Assembly: GCA_002197995.1 (NCBI GenBank)
Contig: NGZR01000004.1
Coordinates: 2,790,001-2,854,000 of the forward strand
Source: Gaeumannomyces sp. JS-464
Lineage: Eukaryota; Ascomycota; Sordariomycetes; Magnaporthales; Magnaporthaceae
Reading direction: 5' to 3'
Length of the DNA: 64,000 bases
Shown: positions 59,601 through 64,000 of the stretch, piece after piece
Layout: each line of letters starts with the position of its first letter
How positions within the stretch are numbered: position 1 is the stretch's first letter
The notes under the pieces: model-generated
Told to the model about the DNA's origin: nothing
Seen by the model: the letters and a program-made list of their open reading frames with translations, nothing else
Database searches by the model: none
Translations under genes and position numbers: made by a program

Positions 59601-62600
59601 TATGTATTTTCCACGAAGTGGATCAATGCAAGAAATTCGGTTGGCCGGATATCCGTGTCTGCACTGCTGCTGTGCGTACACAAACCTCCTTTTCACTTGC
59701 CTCCTGGCAATTGGGTGTGGTGTTGTCTCGGAAGAGAAATTGCGGTTGCGTAACCTTACCATGAGACCGCCCCCCTCCACCTGCCCCCCGACCACTTGCA
59801 GATCTTCGAACCATCAAATCTTTCCAGAAGGACGCTCGGGCACACCTGGGTGGGCTTCTGAGCAGGGGCCAGAGATTGAACCTGCGTCGGCCCAATCCAC
59901 GCTTCGGTCAACCCACGAGTGATGTCAGCCTCATCTACGCGCCCTGCCCTGGCTGGAGCCACCCATCGAGGTACTCCATACCAAGGTACTCTTGTGCGCG
60001 GGCGTGCAGGGAAATGCAACATGTTGACCCGGTATGGGCCTACGCACATGCAATGTGCGACACGTCGGGCAGGCCTCAACGGCCCCGCCGGCCAGCAGGA
60101 CGCACGCCTGGGGAGGCAAGAACTAACCCTCCCCGAATGAAGGTACCTCAGGTGCTGTATACGACAGTATTATGCCGAAAGGAACTCTGCCATTCCTCCC
60201 CTCGCGCGCGTATGTACAAGGACAGGCCATCAAAGGGTACCCTGAGGTGACATCGCTTGCATGTTCGTCACCACCGCTTTGCCTTAGCCCCCACCTCTTG
60301 GGCGTGGAGGAGCTTGTCATGGCAATCTCGAAATGGCGGGTGCGCCCTGATGAAACACGTCAGATACAAGTGTATATACCAACACAACCCGAGATGCAGC
60401 GGCCTGCTCATGATACAAGGACAATCCGCCACATGCCACAGCCAAGCCTTCCATCACCCGTCGTCTCCAGTCCCGGTTACGCCGCTTATGTTAGATGGTA
60501 ATGGGCGGGGTTAGCAAGGCGCAAACGGGCGGCCACCTTGCGCCCTGTTCGCCGCCGCCGTTGAAAGACGAAGACGCAAGGTTTCGTCGTTATAGACCAC
60601 GCCAGCTGGAGCGATTCCCCACCTGGGAACCAACGGGGCACACCGTGCCAAACTCACCCAGCCATGCGGGTGGGATTGTCCGAGTGAGAAGAAAAGGGTG
60701 CTGCGGTAGGGAGAGAGGAAGGGTGGACGGAGTCGTGCAGGCGTGAAACAGGCAGCTCTCCTGGGGGGAGTCGCCCTCTCACCCCCGGACACGCCGTTCA
60801 GATCGCCATACGGTGCGGGTCGCTGCCGCAACCAAGCTGGTCCACTCCTCATGCTAGCCGCCTCACCCTTCCGGGTGATGTTCCAAGTAAAGAAGGAAGC
60901 TCGTGGCTAACAAGCGCCGGGAAGGCATCTCAGTTATGTGGCCCTTGTTGCTCAACCCGAGGGCGAATCAAGGGATGGGCCGGCCGGCAATAGCTTCCCC
61001 TTTCGTCATTTTCGGCATGCCGCCCATCTGGCCAGGTAGTCAATCTCTGCAAAGCCAAATTCCCCAGGGCTTGGTGTTTTTCTGGCGTCATGATCCAGTC
61101 ATGGCTGGCCTGCCACCTGGTTTCTCGCGCTTGTTCCTGTTGTGGTTGGGTGACTCTGGCACCGAGGCGTGCATGGGATGGATGGTGGTGTCTGGCGGGC
61201 TGGCCTGCATGACAAGTCAGGGGCTGCAAACGAAATTACCATCTTGTGCATCTGGCGAAGCTGCTGGATTGCATGAGGACCTGTCAATGAGAACGAGTCC
61301 TCCGATCGTACGGGGCGCTGGTGGGGATCTGGACGTGCCTCTCGATCATGATAGGCGGCTTGGAGGGCGACGGGAGTGCTACAGCCAATCCCGTCTGGTG
61401 CAAATCCTGGACCGCACCCATCAATGGTGCAACGAGGGACCCGATTTTAGAAACCTTCCAGAAGACTTCGAGAAGGTGTGGAAACGCGTGCTGGCCGCGC
61501 TCGAGGGAGGCACAGCGACCTCCTTCCAGTCTTGCACCCTTGCAGCCTTGCAAACAACCATGGTCTTGGTCTTCGCCCTCCCCTGAGCAGGGGGCAGGGG
61601 CAGGCGGGGCTCGCCAGAGGACCCAAACACGGGCGCGGAGCTGCAAAAATGGAGCCGTGCAAGATTAGAACATGAGAAAGCCTTGGACCGAGGCCGCCGT
61701 TGCTCGTTTGTTCCTACCGTCGCAGGCAAACGTGCATGAATGTGCATCCTGTGCCTGCTTCTGGTGCCATAGCTTTTTGCCCGGCGCCAACTCAATCGGC
61801 CTCAATGCTGGGTGGTGGCATGGCTGCGTTAGTCTGAGATCTTCTTGCTTCGCGGCCCAAAACAAAGCCACGTTGCTTTCCCAGTGGCACATGTTGTTCA
61901 CCACCTGTATGTACCTTAGGTAGGCAACTGGTCGTTTACTATTTTATCGTCTCTCTGGACGGAATGCACGTCGTGCCACCTCCATTCCCCCCTGATCGGG
62001 CATTGGCCCAGCTGGTCAGCGTGGCCTCCGCAAACACGCTCCGTTTGTTGCGCCGCCTGGCATTATTAGCCTGGCCTCATGCCTGGACCATGCCTGCATG
62101 TATCGTGCCAATGAATGCGTGAACGAGTTTGTCGTGGACGCAGACGCGCACACATCACCCTTGTCAGAAATGGAAGCTTCGAAATGGCCTTCGGCGCATA
62201 ATTCGGGAGGGGCCCAATACGACGGAAGATCTCTTTGCGGAGAGACCTCCGTGATCCTCGCCTTGTTTTCCTGATCCGTGCGCATTTCAATTCGGTCCCT
62301 TTCTCTGTTTTTTTTTTTTTTTTTTTTTTTTGTTCTACTGCTGTTTTTGTCCAAGTCGGCACATCTTCTCTCATTTGCTGCCTGCCGCCGTCTCGTGATG
62401 TATTTTCCCTTCACCTGCGCTGGACAAACAGAGAAATGATGTGCCGTTTCCGCCCGTGCGTTTAGAATAAGGCCGGCTTGCAACCGAGTGCGACATTGGA
62501 GGAGACGGCAGCGTTGCATTCACCATACGCAATATCACATTCCAGCCTGGACTGCCTTCCTGCAGGCTGGGAGTTGTCAATGTGTTTCCTGTCTAAGACG

Positions 62601-64000
62601 CGCTGCCGTGCTCTCCCGTTAGTGGCGGTGGGGACGACATTTGGTTTTCGGAGCTTAGGCCCAGGAGTTTGGCCACAGACGGACGGCGGCCAAACATTGC
62701 TCGCAAACCGTCGAGCGTTTCAAGAAGTTGATAGCTGCCGCCACGAGGCCAGGAAGGGAAGCAAAACGTGACGGTTGATGGACAGCAGGGACGGCCGAAA
62801 GCCTCATTAGCCGCCGTGGGTTGTCAGCAGTCGAGTGCAAAGAGCACCCGCCCACGACGCCGTGCTCGAGGAACGGCCGCCACCTGGCCAATCAGGGATG
62901 ACCTTGCCAGACAAACTCGTGGCTGCAGACGGTGGTGCCGGTATTCGGCTCTTCTCCAACCTGAGCTTGTCACTTGGGGAGCGTGTTTTGACCTTGTGGT
63001 TCTGGCCATGGCCGGTGCGTGCGTTGATCACCTGCGTGGCCGTGAGTACCTATTGCGCGCGCGCCCAGCGTTGCAGCCCGATTCGAAAGCCCAAAAGGAG
63101 GGAGATAAGCAAGTGGAGCTTGCCGGCACGGAGAGGCGCTAGAGCGCGATCTTCAATGCCTCAAGCCCTTTGGGCTTCAATACACCATTACGCACATGTT
63201 CGCGTCCCCGCAACTGCCGAGAAGAGCTATGGCCAAAGAACGATCTCCCAAAAAGCTGTCCCCTTTGAGCGGGTCGGCCATTCCGCTCTAGGAGGGCCAA
63301 GCCTGCCTCAGAACGATAGCGAGTCCCATATGTATTGTAGGCATTTCAGAGGCCAGGCCAGCCTCGCCAGCCCGCCGCGGGAACGCCGTGGTCCGTCCGC
63401 AGTCTTGGTGCTGATGGCGGACCCATTGCCCGGGCGGCGTCAAAGACTGGCCGAAGGAGGCCCAGATTGCAATCTGCCGACCGCCTACCTGGTAGCCCTG
63501 GCATGACAGCTTTTCCATCCTCAATCCCCATATTTTTTTTCACGGCGGTAGCTATTCCCTGTTTTGGGCTAGCCCGTTCACCGAGATGCAACCCGGTTTG
63601 AGGCTCCTTTTACCCACCTGCTCCTCCCTTGCCCGCGGCCCTCATCGTCGTTGGCCGGCCGAGAACTTGGTCGCAGGAGTCAAGACTCAAGAAGTTGCTC
63701 CACTGCACCGCCTCCCGGATCACGTCCCGGTGGCAGCCCGGTGGAGCTGTGGTTGTTGGGCGATTGGTTCGAGCGTCGACCGCAAAATGATCTTTGTTTC
63801 GATAGCACGGAGCATTCACGAAAAGAAAGGAAGGACGACTCCACGGGTATGGGGCCGCCGTCGGATTCTCTCCGGCACTGAGGCAACAGCACGCAAGCCG
63901 CTAATGACCCCAACATGAATTCTAACGCAACCCGCAGCATAACGGCCAATATCTCGCGCATGGACACCAAAGTATGGTCGAAACGTGTCTCGCGACGTCC
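56612..64000. other. 7.4-kb gene-free right end of the window
   Basis: Many short open frames occur on both strands, the longest about 230 codons, but none resembles a known family or shows supported introns. Base composition stays close to the rest of the window. It holds a T24 tract at 62308-62331, shorter T-runs near 57487 and 59323, and a GTACCTTAGGTAGG repeat copy at 61911-61924. The first 1-2 kb may be leader and promoter of the C2H2 gene. Confidence 0.45.
62308..62331. repeat. T24 homopolymer tract
   Basis: An uninterrupted run of about 24 T in non-coding DNA. Confidence 0.9.

Noticed and set aside
60903..61586. 227-codon plus-strand frame near the right end
   Set aside because: Composition fits GC-rich chance translation; no motif, signal peptide or intron evidence.

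Overview
This window is nuclear DNA of a filamentous ascomycete (Pezizomycotina, most probably Sordariomycetes). The genes are split by short GT-AG introns, often with a CTAAC or CTGAC-like branch point, and coding sequence is GC-rich, especially at third positions. The proteins are fungal families: an AP-1/Yap1 bZIP regulator, an ERT1/AcuK-type Zn2Cys6 activator, FMP52, TSR2, and an ExgD-type beta-glucosidase. The genus cannot be fixed from the sequence alone.

Layout: a Clr5-domain/ankyrin gene (2.4-5.1 kb, +); a head-to-head pair COQ3 (-) and RIB3 (+) at 5.8-8.8 kb; TSR2 (+, 9.5-10.3 kb); a BSD-domain protein (-, 10.7-12.3 kb); the AP-1 factor (+, 14.6-16.7 kb); an STK32/YANK-type AGC kinase (-, 18.2-20.4 kb); a 5-kb gene-free stretch; a small mitochondrial-type protein (+, 25.5 kb); a RING-H2 protein (-) head-to-head with FMP52 (+); FMN1 riboflavin kinase (+, 28.8-29.6 kb); ERT1 (-, 30.1-32.5 kb); a 4.6-kb gap; an MFS exporter (-, 37.1-39.7 kb); a membrane-anchored GH5 glucan 1,3-beta-glucosidase (-) head-to-head with branched-chain ketoacid dehydrogenase E1-beta (+); capping protein alpha (+, 46.0-47.3 kb); cytochrome b5 (+, 48.5-49.2 kb); TFIIE-beta (+, 50.6-51.4 kb); a FrnE/DsbA-like oxidoreductase (-, 52.1-53.4 kb); a C2H2 zinc-finger regulator (-, 55.0-56.6 kb); then 7.4 kb without a recognisable gene.

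The genes are housekeeping and regulatory. There is no biosynthetic gene cluster, transposon, CRISPR array, rRNA or tRNA that I can support. Loose functional links are mitochondrial metabolism (COQ3, BCKDH E1-beta, FMP52), the flavin pathway (RIB3 and FMN1), and redox or carbon regulation (AP-1, ERT1). The longest upstream gaps all belong to regulators.

The most important observation concerns sequence quality or gene integrity. Eleven of the twenty genes can only be read as their family protein by changing reading frame inside an exon, with about 21 changes in total. Around 15 of these fit the loss of a single base, often in a short G/C run. Adding one base per inferred loss makes the exon sums of AP-1, ERT1, the glucosidase, BCKDH, capping protein and cytochrome b5 exact multiples of three. 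This looks like uncorrected deletion errors in a draft assembly rather than mass pseudogenisation, but reads are needed to decide. A palindromic GGTAGGTACCTACC / CCTAGG repeat recurs in intergenic DNA and introns but was not seen in coding exons.
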